Positions 1 through 10,038 of a stretch of 64,000 nt of DNA are shown piece after piece. The stretch comes from Bufo bufo (taxonomy: Eukaryota; Chordata; Amphibia; Anura; Bufonidae). Below the pieces are notes generated by a model. That model searched no databases, was not told the origin of the DNA, and saw nothing but the letters and a program-made list of their open reading frames with translations. The DNA lies in contig NC_053393.1 in the NCBI RefSeq assembly GCF_905171765.1, positions 63,395,371 through 63,459,370 of the forward strand, written 5' to 3'. The position numbers and the translations under genes are program-made. The number at the start of each line of letters is the position of its first letter. Position 1 is the stretch's first letter.

Positions 1-1097
1 TGATAATGGCCATAACTTGGTGGCGGCCTTGGAGCTCGGCAAGCTCACACACATACCATGCCTAGCCCATATGTTCAACTGAGCTACTGGTGAAGCTGTG
101 CCGCGTGTGTGCCCATTTCCGAAAGTCATCTACAGCTGCCCCTGGTCTGGCATTGCTGCAACAGCACTTGCAATTGCCAGCTCACCGACTGTTGTGCGAT
201 GTGAGCATGTGCTGGAACTCCACGTAGTGGGCAGTAGTGGAATACCAGCTGCAACATGGTCGTCGCCTTTCCAGTCAGCTGCCACTCTTCACAAGCGACA
301 AGTAGGCATGGATGTCTGACCTCTGTAAGGTTTTACGCAACTTTGAGGAATAAACACAGATGGTGAGCGGCGATGCCGCTATTATCAGCGTAACCATCCC
401 GCTACTGTGTCTACTGAAACGCTCGCTGCTCACAATGAAGGCGGATGCTTTGCATGTGGAAGAGGTGGAAATGGGGGAAGACAGTACACAGGGGGATAGC
501 CAGACCACCCTCATATCATCTTCTCGGCGATAATTGGATGAGGAGGAGCAGGAGACGGTTGCCTCAGCTACAGAGGGTAGTACCCATAGCAAGTTTATTC
601 TATCGGTTCAGCGTGGAGGGGCAGAAAAGGAGCAAGAGGATGAGGAGATTGAGAGTCATCCTTGCGATGAGGACAGCGAAATCTTGTCTGTTGGGACTCT
701 GGCACACATGGCTGACTTTATGTTATGCTTCCTTTCCCGTGACCCTCATGTTGTACGCATTTTGGCTAACACCGATTACTGGTTGTTCACCATTCTCAAC
801 CCCCGCTACTAAGAGAACTTCTCATCTCTCATTCCTGTGGTGGAGAGGACTAGCAAAATAGTGCAATACCAGAAGGCCCTTGTGGAAAAATTGCTCCAAA
901 AACGAACTGGCAATCTACGCCTTGGAGGTGCTGGCCTGCCCTGCCGCCAGCGTTTTGTCAGATCGGGTATTTAGTGCTGCTGAGGGCATAAGCGCATCCG
1001 CATGTCAACTGAAAATGCTGAACGGTTGACTCTTATCAAAATGAACAAGGCCTGGATTGCCCCTGACTTCTCTACTCCACCAGAGGAAAGCGGCTGA
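1..1097 (+). pseudogene. hAT transposase, copy A, C-terminal part
   Basis: The window opens inside a hAT (BED-finger/Ac-like) transposase, a nuclear DDE enzyme that excises and reinserts its element. The first codons read DNGHNLVAALELGKLTHIPC, the second catalytic-Asp region, and closely match the minus-strand copy C in this window. The frame breaks at about 80 and the match resumes at about 690-860 (LAHMADFMLCFL, then ILANTDYWLFTILNPRY). A deletion of roughly 85 codons relative to copy C follows. The end (910-1097) is the hATC dimerisation domain, with ALEVLACPAASVLSDRVFS and LIKMNKAWIAPDFS. Stops and frameshifts make it non-functional. The 5' part lies outside the window. Confidence 0.9.
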
Positions 1098-1270
1098 ACA
1101 TAAAGGCACTTTAAATGTGACTTTTATGGTGTATTGAATACACTGTATTCCCATGCACCCCTTCCACCACAAAAAAGGGTATATGGTTCAATCTTCCTTT
1201 TCTTGTCCTCCTTCTCCTCCTCCATCATATCAACATGCTTATTAGGCTGCCCTCACTCCTAATGCTTTAG

Positions 1271-2070
1271 AGGATCAGCTCAGCAGCAGGCCCTCAACCA
1301 TAATTTTTTCGATGATCAGCTCAGCAGCAGGCCCTCGCCCATAATGTTTTCCATGGTAAGATCAGCAGCAGGCACTCGCCCCTAATGTTTTAGAGAGTAA
1401 GCTCAGCAGCAGACAGTCGCCCCTAATGTTTTAAAGAGTCAGCTCAGCAGCATACCCTCACGCCTAATGTTTTAGATGGTCAGCTCAGCAGCAGGCCCTC
1501 GCCCATAATTTTTTCCATGGTCAGATCATCAGCAGGCGCTCGCCCCTAATGTTTTAGAGAGTAAGCTCAGCAGCAGGCAGTCGCCCCTAATGTTTTAGAG
1601 AGTCAGCTCAGCAGCAGACCCTCGCCCCTAATGTTTTAGATGGTCAGCACAGCAGCAGGCCCTCGCCCATAATTTTTTCCATGGTCAGATCAGCAGCAGG
1701 CCCTCACCCCTAATGTTTTAGAATGTCAGATCAGCAGCAGACCCTCACCCCTAATGTTTTAGAAGGTCAGATCAGCAGCAGACCCGCACCCCTAATTTTT
1801 TAGATGGTCAGCTCATCAGCAGGCACTCGCCCCTAATGTTTTAGAGAGTCAGCTCAGCAGCAGACCCTCACCCCTAATTTTTTAGATGGTCAGCTCAGCA
1901 GCAGACCCTCACCCCTAATGTTTTAGAAGGTCAGATCAGCAGCAGACCCTCACCCCTATTTTTTTAGATGGTCAGCTCAGCAGCAGACCCTCACCCCTAA
2001 TGTTTTAGATGGTCAGCTCAGCAGCAGGCCCTTGCTCCTAATGTTTTTGAGGGTCACCAGCAGGCCATCA
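1271..2070. repeat. 41-bp minisatellite, about 20 copies
   Basis: Tandem array with an exact 41-bp period: the word tcagcagcag recurs at 1280, 1321, 1362 and 1403 and onward to about 2018. Units contain ctcagcagcaggccctcgcc followed by cctaatgttttaga. It lies directly downstream of the hAT copy A stop codon, so it forms the element's 3' non-coding region. There are no unique spacers, so it is not a CRISPR array. Confidence 0.92.
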
Positions 2071-2092
2071 ATCTTAATTTTTTAAGGCTATG

Positions 2093-2315
2093 TATGATGC
2101 CCTCCTTTATGTGTAATAAAGGTTGTATTGGAGCGCCAGTTCCTTGTAATTTTTGGCAGCCCTTTCCTTAGTGCACAGGCTTTATGAATGTAGGAGTTCC
2201 ACTACCTGAACAATTGTACCACAATGTGAATGAGGCCCTCCTTTATGTGATATACAGGTTGTATCGGAGTGCCTCTTCCTTGTAATTTTTGGCAGCACTT
2301 GCACTTTATATACAA
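2093..2315. repeat. 136-bp direct repeat, two copies
   Basis: The stretch ccctcctttatgtg, followed by a variant of aggttgtattggagcgcc and then ccttgtaatttttggcagc, occurs at about 2100 and again at 2236. It continues the 3' non-coding part of hAT copy A after the 41-bp array. Confidence 0.8.
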
Positions 2316-2597
2316 TTAAATATACAGGAAAGAATTTCCTAACAATTTTTCTTCTAAAATCGATTTTATCTTCGGTTTTGTGCATCTGTAAAAGTGGCGT
2401 ACTACTCAGACATCGTTCCCAGCAGCGACCTGGGAGTCCAAGATGCACCGAGACATCCTCCCCATGCTGTTCCCGAACCATTTCAGTGGTGTTTCCATCC
2501 ATTTCTGACCTTTTCCTATGAACCAGACACCCTCCCCTCTTCAGAGCAGGGGGTGCCTGGTGTAATGCTCGGGTTTTCCCATTGACTTCCATTGTGC

Positions 2598-2677
2598 TCT
2601 GGTGCTCTGTAGAGCACCCAAGAATCCCAAAGTGTTCTACTCGAGCACCTGAGCACTTTGGTGCTCAATCAACACTA
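2598..2677. mobile_element. Probable right terminus of hAT copy A
   Basis: The sequence ends in small palindromes built on gagcac/gtgctc and closes with gtgctcaatcaacacta. Read from the end inward this is TAGTGTTGATTGAGCACC, similar to the proven terminus of hAT copy C (TAGAGTTGAGCGAACACC). The partner end and the target duplication are outside the window, so the boundary is inferred. Confidence 0.6.
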
Positions 2678-3610
2678 ACTGACACATGTCATAAGTAGTT
2701 TAGAAGATCCCAGGCAGGAAATGCATATGCTTTCTGGGATAATACATTGCTGGGACAGGACTTCTGACATAAAGAGTAAAGAAATCTTATTTTAAATGCA
2801 GAATGCAGCAAGTTTAGTGTCAGGGAGATTTGGTGAGACAATAACAAATTACAGATATTTAATTAATTGACAGAAATAGAAATAGGTTTTTAGCTTATGG
2901 TGTAAGCTGGTGTAAAGGTGCCGCCGAAACACCCAAACACCAGGAGATGCAAAGTTGGACAGTACCGATGCAACGAGCCCTGGAGGAGCCGGTGCAGAGG
3001 ATGAGAGTGGTAGTGGCCCTGATGATGTGTTGTGTCATGGTGTACTCCCTCAGGCTGTTGCTCCCTGGAGATGCAGTGCAGTGGAAAGGTGGTTTGAACA
3101 TAACAGTCTCTCTTTACTTAGTACAAAATATAACTTGCAGCGTGGGCAGATTGGCCATAGAACCTACAGGGAAATTTCCCGGTGGGCCGATGCCCAGAGG
3201 GTCATTCAAGCTCCCTTGATGGCTGCAGGCCAGGAACATAATTATCTGATGCTCAACTGTATTACTGTGCTCATGATGGTGATGCAGTTAAATACTCTGG
3301 TTGGGCCGCCAGATTTTGTGCTGCCCTGTGGTATTTGGTTCTGCTGGGGAGGCATTCTGTGGTGCACTACAGTATTACAGGCTTCGACTACTTTTGTTCT
3401 CTCTGCCTACTTGTTTTTGGCCTGTCGTCTGTCAATTTGGACCAGCCTACAACATGGGGCCACTTTTTGGTTCTTTTTCAGGGCCACTTTAAGTTCCCAA
3501 TCTTCCCCTGACTTGCAGTATTATATACAAAGTGCAGTTGCTAGCACCAGATGAGGAGGCATGCTGGCTGGTTGAGTCACAAATGATTGACACTTGCAAG
3601 CACTTGATGT
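2678..3610 (+). other. Unassigned stretch with a 199-codon open frame
   Basis: No known domain or repeat end is recognised. A single open frame runs at 2955-3554 (199 codons). Its N-terminus is acidic and Gly/Ser-rich; its C-terminal half is hydrophobic and rich in W, F and C. A second plus-strand frame overlaps it. No splice pattern or family motif is visible. The wording of the DNA suggests an interspersed repeat rather than a gene, but this is only an impression. Confidence 0.3.
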
Positions 3611-3612
3611 TA

Positions 3613-4063
3613 GGCTACTTTCACACTCGCTTTTGGTGCGGATCCGTCATGGATCTGCACAGACGGATCCGTTCAGATAATACAACTGTCTGCATCCGTT
3701 CAGAACGGATCCGTTTGTATTATCTTTAACATAGCCAAGACGGATCCATCTTGAACACCATTGAAAGTCAACGGAGGACGGATCCGTTTTCTATTGTGCC
3801 AGATTGTGTCATAGAAAACAGATCAGTCCCCATTGACTTACATTGTGGGTCAGAATGGATCCATTTGGCTCAGTTTCGTCAGACGGACAAGAAAACGCTG
3901 CAAGCAGAGTTTTGGTGTCCGCCTCCGGAGCGGAATGGAGGCAAACTGAAGCAAACTGATGCATTCTGAGCAGATCCTTTTCCATTCAGAATGCGTTAGG
4001 GCAAAACTGATCCGATATGATGCGTTAGGACAAAAAGCCAAAACGCCAGTGTGAAAGTAGCCT
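3613..4063. mobile_element. MITE with TAGGCTACTTTCACAC termini
   Basis: Inverted termini taggctactttcacactcgc (3611-3630) and gccagtgtgaaagtagccta (4044-4063) enclose about 450 bp. The inside is built on permutations of acggatccg. There is no coding capacity. Flanking bases fit a TA or TTA/TAA target, so the superfamily (Tc1-like or Harbinger) is left open. Confidence 0.8.
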
Positions 4064-4084
4064 AATTCTGGACTAGTGGTTGTT

Positions 4085-4480
4085 TAGGTAGGGGATGGCG
4101 TCTGAACTGTAGTCCCTCACCTTACAGCAGCGTCTGTAAAGCTGTAATTTTGCTGCTCACACATTCTGATGGTCTCTATGGAATGTTAGTCTCACAGGAG
4201 AAATGGATCTGGTTCCAAAATATCCCTCTGGAGTGCTGGTTTCACAGGGGAATGAGATACAGTTCCTAGGAGTAGGAGCTCTGCATGTGCTTCCTCGCTC
4301 CTTTCTGTCTGAGCTGGAACTCCTCCTCTTGGAAGGATAGTTAGCCCTGTTCCTGCCAGCCATTCCTCCTCTTGCTGGAACAAAATACATAAACACATGA
4401 AAATACATAACTATACACAAAACATAACTATATACAATGCATAATAAACATTTGCAGATACCCTCAGGTCTAGAGTACTG
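4085..4480. repeat. Dispersed repeat family R1, copy 1
   Basis: A non-coding block is shared in order with 17230-18020 and 19100-19590. It runs: ctgaactgtagtccctcacc, then agctgtaat, then agccctgttcctgccagcca, then gcagatacc. Family identity is unknown. The size and one-orientation layout would fit a solo LTR or a SINE-like unit, but ends are not resolved. Confidence 0.6.
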
Positions 4481-4966
4481 CACTGACAGCGTGGAGTGTG
4501 GCGATCTGACAGAGTGATAAACCAAGGTCTCTCATTTCAAGGATTCTGTCCCTCTCAGACATGTCCACAAATAGGCTGCGTCACACAATCATCCCCAGGG
4601 ATGTACCACCAATGAGGCAAGGTGAGGCGATTGCCTCAGGCATCACCAGTTAGGGACAAGTGGGGGGCAGCGGAAAGGCCTTGGGCAATGAGTGCTTTCA
4701 CTGTGGAAGTACCTGGGTCTGAATACTTTTGTAATAGCACGTAATAAAAATTTTTGCATAGTTACTGAATTATTAAATAAAATTTGCATAGCACCTGGTG
4801 TTTGTTTTTTCCTTATTTGTCTGTCCATATCAGTAACATCACTAAGATGGTCGAACATGCTCAGTTCAATCCTTTAACTGCCATCAACCATATCTGCTGT
4901 TTGGAGTTGCAGGGAGAAAGCTGCAGCAAAAAGGACATGCCCCCTGAGCTGTCATTGTGAGAGATA

Positions 4967-6401
4967 CAGTCCTGATCAAAAGTTTAAGACCACTTAAAAA
5001 AATGGCAAAAAATAATATTTAGCATGGCTGGATCTTAACAAGGTTCCAAGTAGAGCTTCAACATGCAACAAGAAGAAATGGGAGTGAGACAAAACGTTGA
5101 AAACAACGAAAAAACTGAAACAGGCTGTTTTTCAGCCTTCAAAAGTTTAGGACCACACCTCAAAAAAAAAAAAAAAAAAACAGAAATCCAACTTCCAAAC
5201 ATGGACTCAGTAATTAAAAAATTTGTTTCGGCATGCTTGATGCAAGCGTTTCCATGAGGTGAGTGGGAATATTTCTCCAAGTGGTGAAGACGGTCTCACG
5301 AAGGCCATCTACTGTCAGGAACTGTTGTCCATTTTTGTAAACTTCCCTTGCCATCCATCCCCAAAGGTTCTCAGTTGGATTTAGATCAGGGAAACACGCA
5401 AGATGGGCCAAAAGAGTGATGTTATTCTCCTGGAAGAAGTCCCTTGTCCTGCGGGCATTGTGTACTGTAGCGTTGTCCTGTTGAAAAACCCAGTCGTTAC
5501 CACACAGACGAGGGCCCTCAGTCATGAGGAATGCTCTCTGAAACATCTGGACATAGCCAGCGGCCGTTTGACGCCCCTGCACTTCCTGAAGCTCCATTGT
5601 GCCACTGAAGGAAAAAGCACCCCAGACCATTATGGTGCCCCCTCCACTGTGACGTGTAGAAAACATCTCAGGTGGGATCTGCTTGTCATGCCAGTAACGT
5701 TGGAAACCATCAGGACCATCAGGACCATCTAGGTAAAAAAATTTCATCAGAGAATAAAACTTTCTTCCACATTTGAATGTCCCATGTTTGGTGCTCTCTT
5801 GCAAAGTCCAAACGAGCAGTTCTGTGGCGTTCAAGGAGACGAGGTCTTTGAAGACGTTTTTGAAGCCCTTCAGTCTCAGATGCCATCTGATGGTTATGGG
5901 GCTGCAGTCAGCACCAGTAAGGGCCTTAATTTGGGTCGAGGATCGTCCAGTGTCTTGACGGACAGCCAATTGGATCCTCCGGCTCAGTTCTGATGACATT
6001 TTTTGGGGTCTTCCACTTGACTTTTTGTCTTATTGAGTCCCACCTCAGCAGCGATGGCGCGCTGTGAGAGACCCTGCTTATGCAGTTCAACAACCCGACC
6101 ACGTTCAAAATGGGAGAGTTTTTTTGCCTTTACCTGACAGAAGATGACAATGAATCCACATCTTTGCACAGATTTGGCCTTTTAAAGGCATGTGATCCTA
6201 AAATTTGGATCAGCTGAAAAACAGCCTGTTTCAGTTTATTCGTTGTTTTCAATTAATTGAATGCTCAAAAAATGTTTAGTCTCACTCTCATTTCTTCTTG
6301 TTGCATGTTGAAGCTCTACTTGAAACCTTGTTAAGATCCAACAATGTAAAATATGATTTTTTGCCATTTTTCAAGTGGTCTTAAACTTTTGATCAGGACT
6401 G
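4967..6401 (-). mobile_element. Tc1/mariner element, copy A
   Basis: Perfectly delimited: TA (4965-4966), then cagtcctgatcaaaagttta, and at the other end the inverse taaacttttgatcaggactg followed by TA (6402-6403). Length is 1,435 bp. A second inverted block (tggatcttaacaaggttcca at 5029; attaacttgttgaa-type mirror near 6320) lies inside each end. Copies of aaaggacatgccccctga flank it on both sides (4931, 6457), so it landed in a locally repeated sequence. Confidence 0.93.
5214..6169 (-). pseudogene. Tc1-like transposase, copy A, frameshifted
   Basis: Two minus-strand frames carry one transposase. The N-terminal helix-turn-helix is at 6050-6150 (LSHFERGRVVELHKQGLSQR). The catalytic part is at 5214-5999. 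The second catalytic Asp is in [15 protein letters not shown] and the last acidic residue in [11 protein letters not shown], as in DD34E enzymes. The first Asp region is degraded: the usual SDE motif reads [13 protein letters not shown], next to a 9-bp duplication of aggaccatc. At least one frameshift lies near 5990. Nuclear cut-and-paste enzyme; inactive here. Confidence 0.9.
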
Positions 6402-6403
6402 TA

Positions 6404-6593
6404 TCTGCAGCAGAAAGGACACCCCCTGAACTGTTATAAGGACAAAGCTCCAGGATAAAGGACATGCCCCCTGATCCATGTGAGGTACAGGGCTGGTTCT
6501 AGCTGTGTTAGAAAGAAAATGTCATGTACTATATGATGTCTAATTTAAATTTTTTATTTTTTTGTTATCATAATTTTATTGAAAATGTTTCAC
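6404..6593. other. Short AT-rich spacer
   Basis: Holds two further diverged copies of the aaaggacatgccccctga word that also precedes the Tc1 element. Nothing else is seen. Confidence 0.5.
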
Positions 6594-6596
6594 TAA

Positions 6597-6984
6597 GGCC
6601 TCATGCCCACGGCCATTGGGCGGCCGTGGCCGTATTGTGTCCTGCAAACGGCGGGTTGGCAATCCACGGCCGCCGGCCGTGTGGACCACACATCACGGAT
6701 GCGGACCCATTCACTTGAATGGGTCCGCAATTCCGGAGATGTAGAACGTAGTTACGGAACGGAACACCGAAAGCACTACGGAGTGCTTCCGTGGTGTTTC
6801 TTTACGTTGTTCCGCACCGCAAATAAATATGACATGTCATATTTTTTTGCGGTGCGGACAGACCACAGACCTATTCAAGTTGAATGGGTCGAGCCCACTG
6901 CACGGATGTTGCCCGTGCAATGGGGACCGCAATTGCGGTCCCCAATGCACGGAACGGCCTCACAACGGTCGTGTGCTTGAGGCC
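6597..6984. mobile_element. PIF/Harbinger-type MITE, TAA-flanked
   Basis: TAA (6594-6596) and TAA (6985-6987) flank a 388-bp element. Its ends are ggcctcatgcccacggcc and acggtcgtgtgcttgaggcc. The inside is GC-rich and quasi-palindromic (gcggaccca...tgggtccgc; ggaccgcaattgcggtcc). The 3-bp TAA duplication is the Harbinger signature; there is no coding capacity. Confidence 0.8.
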
Positions 6985-6987
6985 TAA

Positions 6988-7597
6988 TACGGAAGGAAAA
7001 ACTGAACAAGCACTGTACATCAATAATGAGATAACAACTTTAAATGACCTGCTCAGCTCTGCTACATCTATGCATTCTATACGAATAGAAATAACATGTT
7101 ATTCTTACCGCTTCAATTAGAACCAGGCTCCAGTCTGCTGACAGCGACATTACAGTGGTGTGTGAACAGTAATTGGTTGGATAATTTCCCTCTCTAAGAC
7201 AATAGCTTCATACAGGAGGTTTGAGATAAATTGAAAACATGTTATTTTTCTAATAAATTCTTAAAAGATCTCAATAAGCACAAAAATATGTTCAATTTCT
7301 TTCACTAAGTTTAACATATTATATAAAAATAAAGATTTAATTAAAAAGTGTAAAGTTAAATTCAGATAGTATTAAACATTCCCAGTTATAACACTCATGT
7401 AGACTGTAAGATTTCCATCTGTTTCCATCTGTTTCCATAGGATTACATTTACACCACGTTATTTTGAACATGTGTCTTGGCAAACAGATGAATTAGCCTA
7501 TGTATGACAGGATGTGCTAACAGGCCTTGTAGCCTACATAAGATATGTCTCTGAAGCAAATGTTCTTACATATTCTGTGGCATTACAAAATTAGTTT
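6988..7597. other. No gene or recognised repeat
   Basis: AT-rich sequence without usable reading frames or clear element ends. The only local repetition is a doubled tccatctgtt at about 7410-7435. Confidence 0.5.
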
Positions 7598-7664
7598 ACC
7601 GTATTTTTCAGACTATAACACCCACCTGGGATATAGAGGAGAAAAATAAAAAAATATATATTTT

Positions 7665-8155
7665 TTATCAGACTTCAGATCAAATCCCAAAGCTCCATCA
7701 GACCCCAGATCAGACCCTCATCAGTCTCCCAAGATCCATTAGACCTATGCATCAGACCCCTTCAGACCCTGATTCCTACTTAGACCTCAGATCAGACCCC
7801 TATAAGACCCCCAAGCTCCATCAGACCTCAGATCAGACCCCCATCAGACCCAAAGCTCCATCAGACCTCTGTATCCAACCCGTATTCTTTGTTAGTCATC
7901 ATTTCAGACCCCTATCAGACCTCCAAGCTCCATCAGACCCCAATAAGACCCAAAGCTCCATCAGTCCTCTGTATCTGACCCCAGCCCTTTTTAGTCCTCA
8001 GATCACACCCTTATTCCTCAAGAGACCTCAGATCAGACTCCCATTAGATTCCCAAGCTCCTTCAGACCTCAGATCAGACCCTCTTTAGACCTCAGATCAG
8101 ATCTCACATCAGACCCCCATTCCAACTCAAACCTCAAATCAGACCCCATGCCCCA
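7665..8155. repeat. Degenerate minisatellite of cagacctcagatcagacccc units
   Basis: Irregular tandem units rich in cagacccc, cagatcagaccc and caagctccatcagacc fill nearly 500 bp. Plus-strand frames through it translate to repetitive peptides and are artefacts. Confidence 0.8.
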
Positions 8156-8465
8156 TCAAACAAAAAAACTTAAATGAACTTCTCCCTGGTCTTCTGCCGG
8201 CCTAGCGTTGCACTGTGATCAGACGTCACACAGTGTCTGATCATGGTCACGCCTACATGCACTACGTAAGGACACATGCAGTGCAATGCCTGAAAGAAGA
8301 CCAGGGAGCGGTGAGTACAGCCATACTATCACCACAACACTCACTGCTCCCCGCACCTACTGCTTACTATTGAAGCTTCCATAATAGAAGCAATCATTAG
8401 CATTTGCGCTATAAGATACACTGCTATTTTACTCCCACTTTTGGGGGTAAAAAAATCTGTCTTGG

Positions 8466-8733
8466 GGTCCATTCACACGTCCCCAGTATTTTGCAGATCT
8501 GCAAAAAACACCAGGCCAGCACCCCAATAGAAATACCTATTCTTGTCCGCAGCTGCGGACAAGAATGGGACATGTTCTATTTTTTTGCAAAGCCGCGTAC
8601 CGGAAGATCGGGGCCGGGGACCGGAAATGCGGATGCATCTTTTCTGTCCCCATTGAAAATGAATGGGTCCGCACCTGTTCCGCATAATTGCGGAACGGAT
8701 CGGGACCCAAAGTGCGGACGTCTGAATGGAGCC
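8466..8733. mobile_element. MITE nested in the 7598-8753 element
   Basis: Ends ggggtccattcacacgtcc and ggacgtctgaatggagcc are inverted repeats. The outer element's ...ctgtctt and ttatagtcc... join across it. The centre is a quasi-palindrome around cagctgcgg and a gcggaac/gttccgc pair. Non-coding. Confidence 0.7.
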
Positions 8734-8814
8734 TTATAGTCCAAAAAATATGGCAATTGCAATTCTAGGAGGACTGAATGAAACTACATTTCACACAGTC
8801 AAATCTCACAGACC

Positions 8815-9335
8815 AATGATGTGCAAACTTACGCACATCAGTTCCCGATTATTGCCCTGTAAACATGGTTCGAATCAAATTTGTTATGAATTTCCCAAAA
8901 GAATCAGAAATGTTTGTGATTCTTCTCCCACAAATGGCTCAAAATGGTGTCCGCCGTTTTACAGACCAGAAAACAGATAAGAAGGCATCTGCCAACCAAA
9001 AGGTCTAAATTTTGTACTGATCTTTAATTTAAAAAGAAATAATCCAAGAGTGCAGAGTCCAACAGGCTGTTTGTTACCACCGTCTCCCATCCGTTACCCA
9101 TAGTCATATACTGTAGGTCACTGCCACTTTGGCATTACCAATGGTGTCTTAGCATTAATGATCTTGAAAGGGGTTAAATACAGTCCTAGGATACCTAAGA
9201 GTGCCATAAATGATTTTAGGTGTAGATTGTATTCGACCCAAATCAAATCTGATGGAAAATTTGACCAAATCGGACTCAAAACAAATTTGGAGAAATGCGC
9301 TCATCTCTATGGGAGACTTGTTACAGAGTTTAAAT
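8815..9335. mobile_element. Probable hAT-type MITE fragment
   Basis: The right part ends in ggagaaatgcgctcatctct, preceded by a run of aaatttg/caaattt words. The left part begins gatgtgcaaacttacgcaca and carries ttcgaatcaaatttg. A gatgagcg end with aaattcg-type subterminal words is typical of hAT MITEs; the left boundary and target duplication are not secure. Confidence 0.45.
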
Positions 9336-9670
9336 TGGAACCCAGGGGCTTCAAGAAACACCTCTGTTTAAAATAAAGCTTTAGGTTTTATTGGATCTCA
9401 CATGTTTTTATTTTTGAGTCAGGTAGACTCATCATTGCCATCTGTTATGACGCTTATTGATGAGTATGGTCTCCATTCTGCCCTAATGATAAATTGGACA
9501 AAATCCATTTTATTGTCTGTAGACCAGCTTCCTCCAACATTTGATTAGTCTATCTTTCCCCTAAAATGTGTTTTGTAGTTTTGGTATTTAAGTATTGACA
9601 TTGCTGCTAATATTGAGAGTTATGAATCTAATCTCTATGAATTTAATGCCCCTATTGGACAAATTTAGAC

Positions 9671-10000
9671 TTAAAGGGAATCAACCACCAGCGACCTTTC
9701 TATCCAACTGTTTTTATAGACACATTGCTGTGGTTCCCCTGAGGCTCTGTTCCCAAGTTATAATTCTGTTTCTTCAGAAACAAATTAGGCCTTTGGTGCA
9801 ATGAGGGCGTAACCCTTGCTCTTATTGCATCCAAGCTCCACTTCTTTCTGTGCCCAGCCCCTACCATCGCTGCTTCAATTAACAGGGCCTGGCAATAGCA
9901 AGGCAGTGAGGGAGGGGCTGGCCACCGAAAGGAGATGCTGATGCTGTTTGGTACATGACAAAATCGTTTACCGCTTTCTGCTGCTTTTACAAACGTTCAA
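9671..10000. mobile_element. TTAA-type MITE, left end only
   Basis: Starts ttaaagggaatcaaccacca, the TTAAAGGG start typical of amphibian T2/Kolobok or piggyBac-like MITEs. A matching right end is not found before hAT copy B begins. Non-coding. Confidence 0.45.
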
Positions 10001-10038
10001 GCATGTGTAATGTTAAATTCCAGTGAGCTGGCACTGGA

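Larger units (their letters stand above)
7598..8753. mobile_element. Non-autonomous element with accgtatttttcagactataa end
   Basis: The left end accgtatttttcagactata (7598) mirrors the right end tatagtccaaaaaatatgg (8735-8753). The inside is non-coding and holds a minisatellite and a nested MITE. The same terminal word family (ccgtatttttcgctctataa) bounds another element at 52571-53217 with a different inside. Confidence 0.72.

Noticed and set aside
1271..2070. CRISPR-like array
   Set aside because: Whole 41-bp units repeat without unique spacers, and the setting is a vertebrate transposon.
5403..5993. Plus-strand frames over Tc1 copy A
   Set aside because: They are antisense to the recognisable minus-strand transposase.
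7747..8088. 113-codon Pro/Ser-rich plus frame
   Set aside because: Translation of the cagatcagacccc minisatellite.
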